From Carettochelys insculpta (taxonomy: Eukaryota > Chordata > Testudines > Carettochelyidae), in NCBI RefSeq assembly GCF_033958435.1, contig NC_134138.1, positions 25,760,598 to 25,824,597 on the forward strand: 64,000 nt of DNA. The letters run 5' to 3'. Every line of letters starts with the position of its first letter. Within the stretch, counting starts at the first letter, position 1. Positions 1 to 10,997 of this stretch are shown piece by piece. The translations under genes were made by a program, and so were the position numbers. The notes beneath the pieces were generated by a model. That model was not told the DNA's origin, did no database searches, and saw only the letters and a program-made list of their open reading frames with translations.

Positions 1-330
1 CGTGAGCCACCCCCCGAGCTGCCATGCCACCCACGTCCCAAGTCACCTGAGCCACTGCATGGCATGAGCCCCCCACCTGGGTTACTTAAGCAACTGCATA
101 GCATGAGCTGCCAGAGCCCCTTGAGTTGCCATGCGGCATGAGCTGGCTGAACTGCCACACCCCCCAAAACTGCCCCAGCCGCTGCACTACAAGAACTGTC
201 AGGGCCGGAGGAGCTGCTGCTGCCACAAGCTGCCATGGTGTGGGGCGTGTGCATGGAGTGGCCAAAGGGGCGCCCCATGTGTGCGGCTCGTCTGAGCCGC
301 ATTCACCACAATCCACTGCCCCGTTTGCCA
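1..330. repeat. GC-rich degenerate repeat at the left edge, probably interior of a hAT-like element
   Basis: This stretch is built from loose repetitions of short words such as gagccac, gagctgcc and ccatgcc. The same vocabulary fills the interior of the hAT-like element at 16.1-17.1 kb, so this is probably the cut-off end of a related element. No terminal repeat is visible because the window starts inside it. The open frames on both strands here are low-complexity shadows. Confidence 0.35.
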
Positions 331-1304
331 CATGTGATGAAAAGGGAGCGTACTGGACTCCACAGATGTAGGAAATCATGTTTAAATGTTTTTATATTTC
401 CACAAGTAGCCTTTATTATAGTTAACGTCCAAACCCTGAGGCCCTTCTGAGGTTTTACTCAATCCTTTCTCAGGCAGACTCCCATAGATGTCAATGAGAT
501 TTGCCTGATTGAATAAAACTGAGTAAAATATCTCAGGGTAGCGTCTACGTGATTTTGGTGCTCATGAAAGGTATCACATGGAAAGTCTTCCAAACTGATG
601 CCCGCTTGGGCTCTGGCTCCAGGAACTTAACCACATGGCTAACTTTATAGGTCAGTATTCCCATTGAAGTCAGTGCTCAATATTGGTGGCTGGTTAAGTT
701 CTTGCTTGAGTCAGCGTCTCAGTCCTTTGTCTCTCAGCGGACAGTATCAGCAAAGACACCTGTTGTAAGGGCGGTTGCTGTGATATGGATTCCTAGTCAC
801 TAGGACCAGGACTGGAACGGCCATTTCATCTCACACAAGCCAGTGGTTCCCAATGCCCCATGCACCCTCAGTGATCCCTGTGGATGGTCTGTAGGTTTCC
901 AGTTGGTAACTCAACACTGGCTCACCACCTCTCTGCCAGCTGTAAAACTCTTAACAGAAGGCCAAAATACATGAAATACTTTTGTTTTCAATGTGTTAGT
1001 CTGGCATTAATACATTGCTTTCCAGGCAAGTGTAACCAACTGGTCAGTAGAGTTTCTGTGCCCCCTGATGTGCCTAGTCCAGAGAGCATGAGAGTCTGTT
1101 ACAGCTCTAAGAGACAGCTTAGTTGTTTAGCTCAAGCTCTAGAGACTTAACACTGCTAACTCTGCAGACCCCTGGTTCAACTCATAGTAACAGCCAAGAT
1201 GACAGAGGTTGCCTAGTTGGGGTTTGCCCGAGATTTAACCTCTCATGGATCTCAGATGCTCAGGGCAAGATTCCGTTAGTCACAGGAAGCATCTAATCCA
1301 TGCT
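331..1304. other. Gene-free stretch, nothing recognised
   Basis: There is no exon, SINE or TIR element that I can support. At 841 the sequence cagtggttcccaatgcccc resembles the first bases of a hAT terminal repeat, but no matching right end was found. Confidence 0.3.
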
Positions 1305-2204
1305 ATCATAGAATCATAGAATACTAGGAATGGACGGGACCTCGAGAGGCCATCGAGTCCAGCCCCCTGCCCCAATGGCAGGACCAAGTACCGTCTAAAC
1401 CATCCCTGATAGACATCTATCTAACCTGTTCTTAAATATCTCCAGCGATGGAGATTCCACAACCTCCCTTGGCAATTTATTCCACTGTTTGACCGCCCTA
1501 ACAGTTAGGAACTTTTTCCTAATGTCCAACCTAAACCTCCCTTGCTGCAGTTTAAGTCCATTGCCTCTTGTTCTATCCTCAGCAGCCAAAAAAAAACAAG
1601 TTTTCTCCCTCTTCCTCATGACACCCTTTTAGATACCTGAAAACCACTATCATGTCACTCTGCAATCTTCTCTTTTCCAAACTAAACAAGCCCAATTCTT
1701 TCAGCCTTTCTTCATAGGTCACATTCTCTAGACCTTTAATCATTCTTGTTGCTCTTTTCTGGACCCTCTCCAATTTCTCCACATCTTTCTTGAACTGCAG
1801 TGCCCAGAACTGGACACAATACTCCAGCTGAGGCCTAACCAGCACGGAGTAGAGGGGAAGAATGACTTCTCGTGTCTTGTTCACAACACACCTGTTAATG
1901 CATCCCAGAATCATGTTTGTTTTTTTTGCAACAGCATCACACTGTTGACTCATATTTAGCTTGTGGTCCACGATAACCCCTAGATCCCTTTCTGCTGTAG
2001 TCATTCCCAGACAGTCTCTCCCCATTCCGTATGTGTGACATTGATTGTTCCTTCCCAAGTGGAGCACTTTGCATTTGTCCTTATTAAACTTCATCTTGTT
2101 TACCTCAGACCATTTCTCCAATTTATCCAGATCATTTTGAATTATGACCCTATCCTCCAAAGCAGTTGCAACCCCTCCCAGCTTGGTATCATCTGCATCA
2201 TGCT
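1305..2204 (-). mobile_element. CR1-family LINE, 5'-truncated 3' portion
   Basis: On the - strand this holds the C-terminal part of a CR1 reverse transcriptase followed by a short 3' end. Recognisable protein words include LEKWSEVNKMKFNKDKC, LGVIVDHKLNMSQQCDAVAK, RPQLEYCVQFW and, in the next frame, RAVKQWNKLPREVVESPSLE. These are hallmarks of the CR1 ORF2 tail. The two reading frames (2160 to 1579, then 1619 to 1395) overlap, so there is at least one frameshift near 1580-1620, by an A-run. The element ends at 1305-1322 with two copies of the ATTCTATG octamer (seen as atcatagaatcatagaat on the + strand), which is the usual CR1 terminus. The 5' side, including the rest of the RT and the endonuclease, is missing. 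The element is dead. Confidence 0.92.
1395..2160 (-). pseudogene. CR1 reverse transcriptase C-terminus, frameshifted
   Basis: Two overlapping - strand frames encode the last roughly 240 residues of a CR1 ORF2 protein, from after the polymerase core to the natural end (EIFKNRLDRCLSGMV). The YADD-bearing core of the RT lies upstream of this fragment and is absent. No activity is possible from this copy. Confidence 0.85.
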
Positions 2205-2233
2205 ATGCGTCCCTCTCAGATCCTCTGTGGTAT

Positions 2234-2366
2234 AGGTGCTGGAACTAGGTGTACAGGGGGTGCTGCAGAATCCCTGGGCTTGAAGTGGCTTCCAGTATAT
2301 ACAGGGTTTAGAGTTTGCTTCAGTGGTTCTCAGCACCCCTGCTAGAAAAATTGTTCCAGCCCCACT
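2234..2366. repeat. Unclassified interspersed repeat fragment
   Basis: The sequence from ggtgctggaactaggtg to about ttccagccccactgct resembles, from memory, a common dispersed repeat in turtle genomes. I cannot assign a class, and no terminal repeats are clear. Confidence 0.3.
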
Positions 2367-2516
2367 GCTCTGTGGGTCAGGCACAGAGGCTGTTACAGCT
2401 CTCACCTACCGATCCTGGGTCTGTAACTAGGGAGATAACTGGTTCAATAACTGTTGATCAAGATGGTAGAATCACATTATCAACTCTGTGCTTGCCACAG
2501 GAATACAAGTCAAGTA

Positions 2517-3101
2517 CAGGTTGCACCTCCCTTGTCTGGCCTACTCAGGACCCGACCACTCCCAAATTTGCTGAATGAAGGGAGGTCTCCCACTCCCCCC
2601 CACCAGCCAGCTGCCCTTCCCTGCTGCCATCCCCATGCCATGCTGCCCCCCTGCCTCTGTCCCCCGACACACACACTTCAAGCCCCTGCAGCTCCCTTAC
2701 CTCTAATCTGGCCTGTGCTGGCCCTGATCCCAGATGTGACTGGGTTGCTGACTGTGGCCCCAGCCACCAGGCCTGCATAAGACAGCGGGACTGCTGACAT
2801 GGTCCTGGCCCAGGCTCAAGCGGTGCTGGCTCCAGCCATGGACAGGTTAACAGCACAGCCCCAGCCTGGGCCCCAGGAGCACGAGTTTCATCCCCATCTG
2901 GGCTGCCAGCACAGTCCCAGCCCTGGGTTCCATCTCCAGGGACACCAGCTCAAGCCCTGATGGGACTAGCTCCAGCCCCAGCCAGGCTCCCCTCCTAACA
3001 GCATCATGGCCTGGAGCTCTCTGGTCCAGTAGCATCCATGGTTCTGCCGCACCATAGATGTTGCTGGACCACAGACTCCCAGTTTTGAGACGCAGAACCT
3101 G
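2517..3101. mobile_element. Non-autonomous pogo/Tigger-like element with TA target duplication
   Basis: The element begins CAGGTTGCACCTCCC and ends with the complement of CAGGTTCTGCGTCTC, and a TA dinucleotide flanks each end (2515-2516 and 3102-3103). Short inverted ends of the CAGG(T)..CCTC type plus a TA target are typical of pogo/Tigger members of Tc1/mariner. The interior is GC-rich with no transposase. Sub-terminal text such as gctctctggtccag and gttgctggaccacaga also fits this family from memory. Confidence 0.65.
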
Positions 3102-3103
3102 TA

Positions 3104-3554
3104 TCAGTGGAAATTAGGTGGGGAGGTGAAGGAGGGTAAATATTCCTGAGACATTCACTTAGAAGATGTGGTTGACATCGTTGACATGCCAAACATAGGC
3201 TTGAACAGCCAGTGTCTGGTAATGGCTCTTAGTCACTAACAACAAAAGCCACATTTGAACTGGTGATACAGTTGACAGGCCAGTGTTAGATGAACGTTCA
3301 CTTACTGAGCGGATGGGTCTAATGAGTACTTAAGGCAAAACGCAGTGAATAAAGATCAATTATTCAAAAGTGGGAAACTTATCAGAATGAGCTCATCACA
3401 GTCACCTCCAACACTGGGCGATAAAATGTCGACTTCCCTTTGTTAAATAAATTTATTCATACCTTTTTGTTATATTTGCTTAAACATATGTATGTTTCTT
3501 ATTTTCATGTTAATTCTCCTCCCTCACCAGTACAGTTTTAATGTTAGTTCAAAC
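3104..3554. other. Gene-free stretch, nothing recognised
   Basis: Ordinary AT-leaning sequence. It is presumably intronic to the kelch gene whose exons follow. Confidence 0.3.
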
Positions 3555-3566
3555 CAGTTTGTTCTA

Positions 3567-3774
3567 TCAAAACAAAAAGCAGTCAAGTAGCACTTTTAAA
3601 GACTAGCAAAATCGTTTATTAGGTGAGCTTTCATGGGACAGACCCACTTCTTGGTCTGAAGAAGTGGGTCTGTCCCACGAAAGCTCACCTAATCGATTTT
3701 GCTAGTCTTTAAAGTGCTACTTGACTGCTTTTTGTTTTGATAGTGTGTAGACTAGCACCACTTCCTCTCTGTTA
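3567..3774. mobile_element. Foldback element (hairpin) with 12-bp target duplication
   Basis: The left arm reads tcaaaacaaaaagcagtcaa and continues to ggacagacccacttcttgg. The right arm is its near-perfect complement, so the element folds on itself around about 3653, and it has an extra right tail (tagtgtgtagactagcacca). Identical 12-bp sequences cagtttgttcta flank it at 3555-3566 and 3775-3786. It belongs to the same family as the elements at 4382, 8977, 36196, 41097, 48918 and 63671. It has no coding capacity. Confidence 0.85.
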
Positions 3775-3786
3775 CAGTTTGTTCTA

Positions 3787-4253
3787 GTTTTTTAATTACT
3801 TTAGTTTTCCTTGTTTTCAGAAACATAATTACTTTGCAGTTTTTTACTTAGACTAGTTATGCTGTTACACGTTATCAGAACAGCCTCTTAAAATGCACAG
3901 CAGACTTCTGACAGGTCTAAATCTGCCTCTGCTCCCAACAGTTCACAGTTTCATTACCAATTCTCTCTGAAAGCCCAAACCACACTACTCAGCAGTGTGA
4001 AGACAAAGGTTGGGTTAACTGGATGGTTGTAATCAAATCTGTGTAAAATTAGGACTCAATTTTTTTCAAAGGAGACAAATTAGCAAATAATTTATGGGGA
4101 AATTTTCTTCATTTTTTAGCTGTCCAGTGTAATACATAGTTTTTTGTTCATGTTAACGAACCAACAAGCAAGAAAGCAGCCATTTCTGCAGGTGTGGCTG
4201 CCTGCTGAAATGCTGCATCCTTTACAGCATGGGTATTTTTATGCACTTGCCAG
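3787..4253 (+). other. Intron of the kelch gene, 3' part
   Basis: No repeat was recognised. The end at 4233-4253 is a usable acceptor: a pyrimidine-leaning tract (gtatttttatgcacttgccag) ending in AG. Confidence 0.5.
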
Positions 4254-4359
4254 GTTTACCACATATCCAGGAACATGTGGTTTAGAATGGAGACTAGAAT
4301 GGTGAAGAATGTTTGTGCACCAGCAGTGGTGATTGGAGACCGGATTATCATTGTTGGAG
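4254..4359 (+). CDS. KLHL38: Penultimate coding exon of a kelch-repeat gene (probably KLHL38)
   Basis: The exon encodes about 35 residues: VYHISRNMWFRMETRMV, then KNVCAPAVVIGDRIIIVGG. This is a classic kelch blade: Y-x4-N-x-W, a hydrophobic strand, and the Gly-Gly pair. It ends in a good donor (gag|gtaagag, intron starting 4360). The start at 4254 follows ttgccag. A second AG at 4270 would also splice, but it would remove the Y-x4-N-x-W half of the blade, so 4254 is preferred. The final Gly codon is split and joins exactly to the exon at 8486, giving IIIVGGYTRRIIAYD. KLHL38 is a BTB-kelch protein, in general a family of CUL3 adaptor-like proteins. I matched the product from memory of the C-terminal kelch sequence, so the gene name is probable and the kelch assignment is firm. 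Confidence 0.75.
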
Positions 4360-4381
4360 GTAAGAGTTATACTAGGTCATT

Positions 4382-4735
4382 CATAGTCTCTGAGGGGTAG
4401 CCATGTTAGTCTGTATCTTTGCAAGACAAAGCAAGCAGCCCTGTAGCATCTTAAAGACTAACAATATCATTTATTAGATAATAACCATTTGTGGGAAAGA
4501 CCCACTTCTTCAGATTCTGGAGCAGAAGTGAGAGAAAAACTGAGAGAAAACTGAGGAATCAGCTAAATATAAAAGTTAAAATGTAAGGAGGGGGTTTAGC
4601 TGATTCCTCAGTTCTCTCAGATTTTCCTCTCAATTCTGCTCCCGAATCTGAAGAAGTGGATCTTTCCCACAAAAACATATTATCTAATAAATAATATTCT
4701 TAGTCCTTAAGGTAATAGAGGATTGCTTGCTTTTT
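4382..4735. mobile_element. Foldback element with 9-bp target duplication
   Basis: The left arm starts catagtctctgaggggtagc and runs through gggaaagacccacttcttcag. The right arm returns as ctgaagaagtggatctttcc to tagaggattgcttgctt. The duplication taggtcatt flanks it exactly at 4373-4381 and 4736-4744. It is the same family as the element at 3567, but with the gaggggtagccatgttagtctg head retained on the left arm only. Confidence 0.8.
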
Positions 4736-4790
4736 TAGGTCATTTGTGTCAGCTGTGTAAGACTAACTTCCATGGAATCTGAGATACTTA

Positions 4791-5194
4791 GGCTATACCT
4801 AAGTCGATGCCAGAGAGTTTTGCTGACAAAACTGAGGTTTTGTCAACCACACTCACAGAGCATCCACACACAAAATGTGTTTTGTCAACAGTATGTTGAC
4901 AAAACTTGGCACTTTTGTCAACAGCCTTCTGCCTCTCCCCCATGAGACAGAACACCTTTCTTAACAGCATTTGTTGACAAAATAGCTGTGTGGACATGCT
5001 GTGTGTGGCGGGGCGGAGGACAGTCTGTTGACTTACAAGGCTTCCAGGTCACAAGCAGCCCTGTCTACTGTCCTTCCTGTTGGGTGTTGTGTTGAGAGAG
5101 GGCCGGGTAACCCAGCCACTCTCTGTCAACAGAGCAGATTGATGCAGCGATCCACTTCTTTGTGTGGCTGCATGCTGTCAAAGAAGTTTTGTTG
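4791..5194. mobile_element. TIR element rich in ttttgtcaac words, non-coding
   Basis: It starts ggctatacctaagtcgatgc and contains repeated gttgacaaaac/ttttgtcaac and gcatccacacacaaaatg words, matching the shorter, cleaner copy at 23685-23934. Its right end appears to merge into the next element at 5195. No open frame of interest is present. Confidence 0.55.
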
Positions 5195-5928
5195 GGCTAT
5201 GTCTATACTACATAATAAAGATGATTTTAAGACAGCTTGATTTTACAATGTCACTGCCTTCACTATGAATGCCATTAGGTCGATTTTAGGGAGTGCTAAG
5301 GTCAATATTATTACACCCACAAAGTGAGTCCGCCTAGTGCCAAGTTACGGTTTAAAAGGTCGGATTAATGCTAGTGTGGAAACAGCAATTATTCACATTA
5401 ACTTTATTCGCCTCCAGAGGTGTCCCATATGTATTACAGAATGCCCCACGGTTGTTGGCTCTGACCCCTTCCATCTCCGCTGCTCTCCAGGTGTGCAAGA
5501 AGTAGGTAACAGGAAGTCTGCAAATTTGAATTCAGCACCAGGAAACTGAAGCAGGCACCTGGGCCCATTTTGAATTAATTTCTTTATTATCAGCACAGCG
5601 ATCATATCCAGCATGAGGTGGTGGCTTCTTACCTGCTCAAGATATAGCAGAAGAGGTGAAGATTCTTTTCTCAGTGTTGGCACCACTTGCAAGGCATTTT
5701 TTTCCCCATATTGCACCAGTGAAAAGTCCAGAATGCTATGGGCTGAGGGAACTGTGGGACAGGCTCCCAAAATACACTGCTGCCACAGTCGATGTTTGGC
5801 AATTCAGTGTGGCAGCAGTGACTTGACTTTGTGGGGAGATGAGGATACTCGAAATTGAATTTATAAAACCCAGCATTACAAAATCAAATTTAATAAAATT
5901 GAATATACATCCTAGTGTAGATGTAGCC
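5195..5928. mobile_element. TIR element with GGCTATGTCTATACTA ends
   Basis: The left end is ggctatgtctatactac and the right end is ctagtgtagatgtagcc, which are inverted copies of each other. Inner words such as aatttataaaac and aaatcaaattta recur. No transposase is visible, so this is a non-autonomous element. The superfamily is not certain. Confidence 0.6.
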
Positions 5929-6932
5929 AAAGAAATAAAAACAAATTTATTAAAGTTGACTTTATACCACTAGATTTTTATAAAGTCGCTGGTGAGCGTC
6001 CACACATTTAGAAAGTCCACATAGTGTGTCCCCATTACCTTTGCTAAGTTCAACTGTGTCAGCAGTGCATTATGGGTACCTGTCCTACATTCCTGCATCC
6101 ACCATTGCATTCTGGGTTTCTGTGCCAGTATATTATGGGGAAAAAATGCACCATAAGTGGTTGCGGGTGTCTGATGTCGTCACCTCAGAGTTCATTGCCC
6201 TCACACCCTGCTCCCATTGAAAACAAACTGCCAAATGCATTTTCATGCCACTTTTCTGTAGCCTGCCCCTGGCACATGCCATTACAAGGCTAGCGGGCCA
6301 ATCCTGAGAACTGAAAATGCAGAAGTAAAAATTTGAAAAGTTTCAGTTTGGAGCTATTGAAAAGTTGATTTAGTTATTGTTGAAATGCTTCATTTTGATA
6401 GTGTTATTTTGATTCATTTAATTTTGACCCAGCAGCTGTGCAGTGGGCAGCCAGAGAGCATGTGGGAGGGCAGCTGCATGGTGTGGGGGGCAGCCAGAAA
6501 GCCCAGTAGCCACATGGTATGGGGGGCAAGCTGAGAGCGCGGCAGCCATGTGGTGGGGGGACTCAAGCAGGACAGCCTGGCAGCCGCATGGTGTGGGGGA
6601 CAGACAGAGACCCTGCTCTGATTCCTGTTTCCTACTTCCTGCTCCCCTGGAGAGCAGCGGAGGTGAAAGCGATGGACAGAACAGACACATTGGGGGCATT
6701 GTGGGATACTTCTGGAGGCCGATAAAATCAAATAATGCTGTATCTACACTAGCATTAAGTCAACCTTGTAAATTCAAATTTGCCATTACTCCTTGTGAAA
6801 AAGCTAGAGTAGAAAAATCAATCTTAGTACTCCGTAAAATCAACCTAATGATATTTGTAGTGAGGACAGGTACATTATAAAATCAGCCCAACACTCTTAA
6901 AATCAACTTTATGCTCTACTACAGTCATAGCC
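5929..6932. mobile_element. Composite of related TIR-element fragments with a GC-rich insert
   Basis: Fragments with aaattcaaatttgcc, gtaaaatcaacct and gctgtatctacactagcatt match the vocabulary of the element at 5195. The end at about 6915-6932 reads ctctactacagtcatagcc, a decayed copy of the family terminus. A GC-rich block with repeated cagccgcatggtgtggggg words (about 6430-6720) sits inside. The exact number of elements cannot be resolved by eye. Confidence 0.4.
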
Positions 6933-7559
6933 TTACTTTCAGTGGATTATTTACATCTCTAGTATATTTGGAGGCAACCAACTTGCTGAGGCACTTTCCT
7001 TTATTTACCTTTGCAGTCCAGCTGGGGTGACAGGGGATATATAGTAGTTCCCATATATAAACTACTATACCACTGGTCAAAGCTGGCTTGTGGGCTCTCC
7101 CAGATGGGAGGCCAACAGCCTGTGGTTGAAGTAATCTATGTCTGGTAAAGGGCTAATGCAGAGTAATTCTCTTCTAGAATCAGGAGGGAACCAGCACAGG
7201 AACTGGATATTCTGAACATCCTCATTTAGCATTAAAGTGGCCTCAAGTCAGTGTAGCATAGTTCCCTGTAAACTAAGGCACATTGAGGTCACTTTAATTC
7301 TGAATGAGGATGTTCAGGCAGGATTTTAATGCCATGTAACTAAACCATTTTAAATTCACACATTTAGTTAAACCAAACTCATTTTCTTTGCTGTCTCCAT
7401 GTAGACAAACCTTTACTGTAGACGTGAATAGCACCCTGTTTCACAATATGACCTACTGAAATCCATGTAGAGCTGCTATTGGCAGGAGCAAGTGTGGCAA
7501 AATAAGTTTGTTTTCGTAAAACATTATGGAGCTAACTTGTCCCTTCTCCCTAAGGAGTA

Positions 7560-7903
7560 CAGTAAACCCTCGAAATACACGGCTTCAAGTTGTGTGTAAC
7601 TCGTTTTAACGTGAGTTAAGCACAACTCCAAGCTGCTCTGAGGCAGGCTAACAGCCCCTAATCCCTGCCTTCCCCCAGCCACATGGCTGTCAGCCTGACA
7701 GCCACACAGCTGGGGGAAGGCAGGGAGAAGCAACCAGGAAACTGACCAGCCCAATAGGGGTCAGTTTCCTGGGTCCCACAAGTGGCAGGGAGCGGGAAAC
7801 CAAGCAACAGCCTGGTTCCCAGCTCCCCCCCTGCAACTTACACAAAATTTGAGTTGCACAGGGGCTGCAGAAACACAACCCCGCGTAACTCGAGGCTTTA
7901 CTG
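7560..7903. mobile_element. Pogo/Tigger-like MITE with TA target duplication
   Basis: The left end CAGTAAACCCTCGAAATACA and the complement of the right end, CAGTAAAGCCTCGAGTTACG, match closely, and TA flanks both sides (7558-7559 and 7904-7905). It has no transposase. A small internal palindrome around cacatggctgtcagcctgacagcc lies near the centre. Confidence 0.75.
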
Positions 7904-8485
7904 TAGCACACAGCTGCACCACCACCGAACCAAAACAGGTCAGGAACCGTGATGCTCTCATATCCAGTGCCTGTGCTGAAATTAATATTTGATACAGTGC
8001 AAAGTATGGCTCTCAGAGTGGGGATACATGGCCTTGTTCTGCCACTGATGCCAATGGGGGTTATGTGCATATTTCTGAGAGCAGCACTGGAGCCAAAGTT
8101 CATATATTCAGCAAGCAGAAATATGCAGGGATTTGAAAAACACAGGCAGAAAACTGGAAGCACAAACTGTGATTGATAGAAGCTACAGTCTGATCTGGTA
8201 CAGCTAATCCTACATTCCGTCTGTATGGACTGGGAAGGGGGGGGGCGAAGACTTTTCAGCATTCACAAGAGCTCATACTATGGTTAAAGGAGAGCTTGCA
8301 TAGCTGTGACATCTTACCACTTCCAGGTACCTTAGTGTAGCCCAGAATCCTGCAAAATTAACAAAACATGTCATTAGAAGACTGATAGGGGTTGTGAAAA
8401 CTCTCAGGAAATGTGTCGTTATCCCTGCTGTAGGATTTGGACTTCAACTACTGTTCATCGTTCCCATTCCCTCTTTTGTCTCCAG

Positions 8486-8772
8486 GATACACCCGGAGAA
8501 TAATCGCCTACGATATGAAAGCCAACACGTTTGTTAAGTGTGCTGACATGAAGGACAGACGGATGCATCACGGGGCTGCAGTGATCAAAAACAAGCTGTA
8601 TGTGACTGGAGGGCGCTGCCTCACTACAGACAATACAATCCAAGACTCTGATTCGCTGGACTGCTATGATCCTGAGACTGACACCTGGACGTCAAAGGGG
8701 AAACTCCCACACAAACTCTTTGACCATGGATGCCTTGCTCTTCAGTGTGTCCCGTATTCCAACCTCCTGTAA
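8486..8772 (+). CDS. KLHL38: Terminal coding exon of a kelch-repeat gene (probably KLHL38)
   Basis: This exon follows a textbook acceptor (ccctcttttgtctccag). It starts with the last two bases of a split Gly codon, then encodes YTRRIIAYDMKANTF, a blade VKCADMKDRRMHHGAAVIKN with KLYVTGG, and a final blade YDPETDTWTSKGKLPHKLFD. It ends at a TAA at 8770-8772 after LQCVPYSNLL. The spacing of Gly-Gly, Tyr and Trp residues is that of the last two kelch blades of a BTB-kelch protein. The upstream partner exon is 4254-4359. The codons are intact with no frameshift, so the gene is probably functional. In human, as I recall, KLHL38 lies beside FBXO32 and ANXA13. No exon of either is seen here, which fits a large intergenic gap. 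Confidence 0.82.
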
Positions 8773-8797
8773 AGGAATCTTGTGTTACTACTGGCCC

Positions 8798-9345
8798 CAG
8801 GGCCATCCTTAAGCTTTGAGAGCCCTAGGCAGTACTATGAAACTGGTGCCCCTACACCCAATGTCAGCTCGGGGCAAGGGGATGGACAATTTTTTAGAGA
8901 TGTGTTTTTATAGTCTACTGCAAGACACTAATGAAATATTTTAAAGCAAATTTTTAATGAGGATCCTGTAGACAGTATCAGAGGGGTAGCCGTGTTAGTC
9001 TGTATCTTCAACAACAACAAGTCGTCCTGTGGCACCTTATAGACTAATAGATATTTTGGAGCATGAGCTTTCGTGGGCAAAGACCCACTTCATCAGATGC
9101 ATAAGTCAGTAAATGCCTGTTAAATGGCTTCATTGCCACTTGAGTGGCTCTTCCACAGGTTCAGTGTTTTGCTAATAGCTCTGACAGACTTCTTCTCCTT
9201 TAAGTTAACTAGATCCTCTCAGGAAGAAGCAGAGCCACAGAACAGGGACAGCATGAGGCGGATGTGTGCGCCTTAGGACCCAGTGGTGTCCCAAATTTTC
9301 ATTTGCCTATGCAACTGTGTATTGGGCATAGGGGTCAGGACATCT
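8798..9345. mobile_element. hAT-like element in the kelch-gene 3' region
   Basis: It starts cagggccatccttaagcttt, 25 bp after the stop codon. Related right-end text (ccaaattttcatttgcctatg, gggcataggg) lies near 9290-9335, with a foldback-family element inserted at 8977. Precise ends and a target duplication were not found, so the limits are approximate. If the gene's poly(A) site is downstream, the 3' UTR is transposon-derived. Confidence 0.4.
8977..9107 (+). mobile_element. Single arm of the foldback family
   Basis: gtatcagaggggtagccgtg, then tggcaccttatagactaatag and caaagacccacttcatcag match the left arm of the 41097 element closely. The return arm is absent, so this copy is a half element. 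Confidence 0.75.
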
Positions 9346-10997
9346 CAGATCGCTGGGTATGGTGTGCCCCAATCTTCTGTCAGCAAAGCAAACAAAGAGG
9401 CAGTCATCTCCAGGGTGCTGTGGGCTAAAGTTCGTGAATGCTCACGTCTATATGTATGAACTGCAGCAAAATGGGCTGTCATTTGTAGTAAAATACCAGA
9501 ATACATCTTTATTACCCATCAGCCCCATCCTGAGGTCCTTACTCAGATTTTATGCAAGCAATTGAAGTAAAAACTGGACAAGCGACTAAAGATTTCACAG
9601 AGTACAAAGTGTTTTGGAAGACCAAAAGAAATTCTGAAGTCTCAGGAGAAACATGTCACACCATAGTTGCCCATGTGTTCATACCACTACCCTTTACTTG
9701 GCAGAAACAGAACTCCTCAATTGTGTGTCAGAGCCCAGATACTAACAGAATTTCTTCTTTAGTTCAGGTGGCATGGACCTTAGGAATAGGAGGATTTGAG
9801 TTATATCCCACCACACCCCTGCTCACCATGAAGTTCTGAGTATCCATGTGGTCCTCCATAGCCATGGATTTGCTACAATACTAATCCAGTAATTCAGAAA
9901 ACGCTTTCTGACATCTGTTAGTGTAAAAAGGAGGCCTTTGAAAAATGAACTAATTATACAGGGAGGTAGAGGAGAAATGACTACAATGACTAGAGAGGAA
10001 TGAAACCCCAATCCTTGTCTCTGAAAATCTCTTAAATGTTGGTGAGATGGACATTTGAATTTCCATAGCTGACAACCGTCCTGGTGACTGGAGGAAAGTG
10101 AGTCAAGGTCTTTTTCAGAAGGGAGGAAGGAAATGAAGAGATGGGCACAGGAAGCCCCAAAATCATCTACTTATTTCTTCTTTTTGAAGAGAAGACCATG
10201 CTTCCAGTCCTTTCTCTACACCAGAGATTACAATTAAGTCAGACATAGAATTTGGCTTGAAAGCTGCTAAACCATAGGAACACCTGTAAAGCTGGAAAAA
10301 CAAGAGGGAAACAGGCAGGATGGTAAATGCAGAAGAGAAGATATATTCACAGAGAGCAAGGAGTAAACCACTACTGTCCTCCCCTTGCAAAACCAAAATC
10401 AGTACAAAACAACCCTGCTCGGAAACAAGAGGACAGAAAACCAGTATCAGGAAAGAAAATTCTTCAAACAGAACAAACTATCACTCCATCGTTTGGTTAA
10501 ATGGTTCAAGTTCTGAAGACATCTTGTGGGGATCTGCCACCAAGTTTACATTTTGAAGGGGCAGAATTACCATCTGCTAGTGAAAATGCCCTGGGCTCTT
10601 GATCAATCACCACAGACTGTTGAGACAATAAGGGGGTTTTCATGATGGCAGATGGTGATTAGCATTGAGGGAAAAGGTATCCACAATACAATGCTGTTCT
10701 CACCATAACAAAGGCAAGTATGAGGAATCAATGGGCTAGCTAAGGGAAAGTTGTGGAATCAGAAGAGAAAATTACAATTCAAGTGTCTTGTTTGAATGCT
10801 GCAGCAGAAAATTGCTCCCCATAAAGCAAATTGTCATGTGATTTTGCTACACATGGCTTTTGTCAGCTCTTTCCTTCTGAGAATCTCAATACATCCGCAA
10901 AAGGGGAAATGAGCAAGAACACAGACTCCACCCATCAGCTCCAAAACTTTCCACCAAGAGCTTGCCAAGTCTACGGTTTTCCCATGGAATTGGACTA
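9346..10997. other. Gene-free stretch, nothing recognised
   Basis: No exon or repeat was recognised by eye. The open frames here are short and look random. Confidence 0.3.

Larger units (their letters stand above)
4360..8485 (+). other. KLHL38: Last intron of the kelch gene (4,126 bp)
   Basis: It begins GTAAGAG and ends ctcttttgtctccag, a strong pyrimidine tract and acceptor. Almost half or more of it is transposon-derived: a foldback element (4382), a block of TIR elements (4791-6932) and a pogo-like element (7560). Between 6933 and 7559 and between 7906 and 8485 I recognise nothing. Confidence 0.75.
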
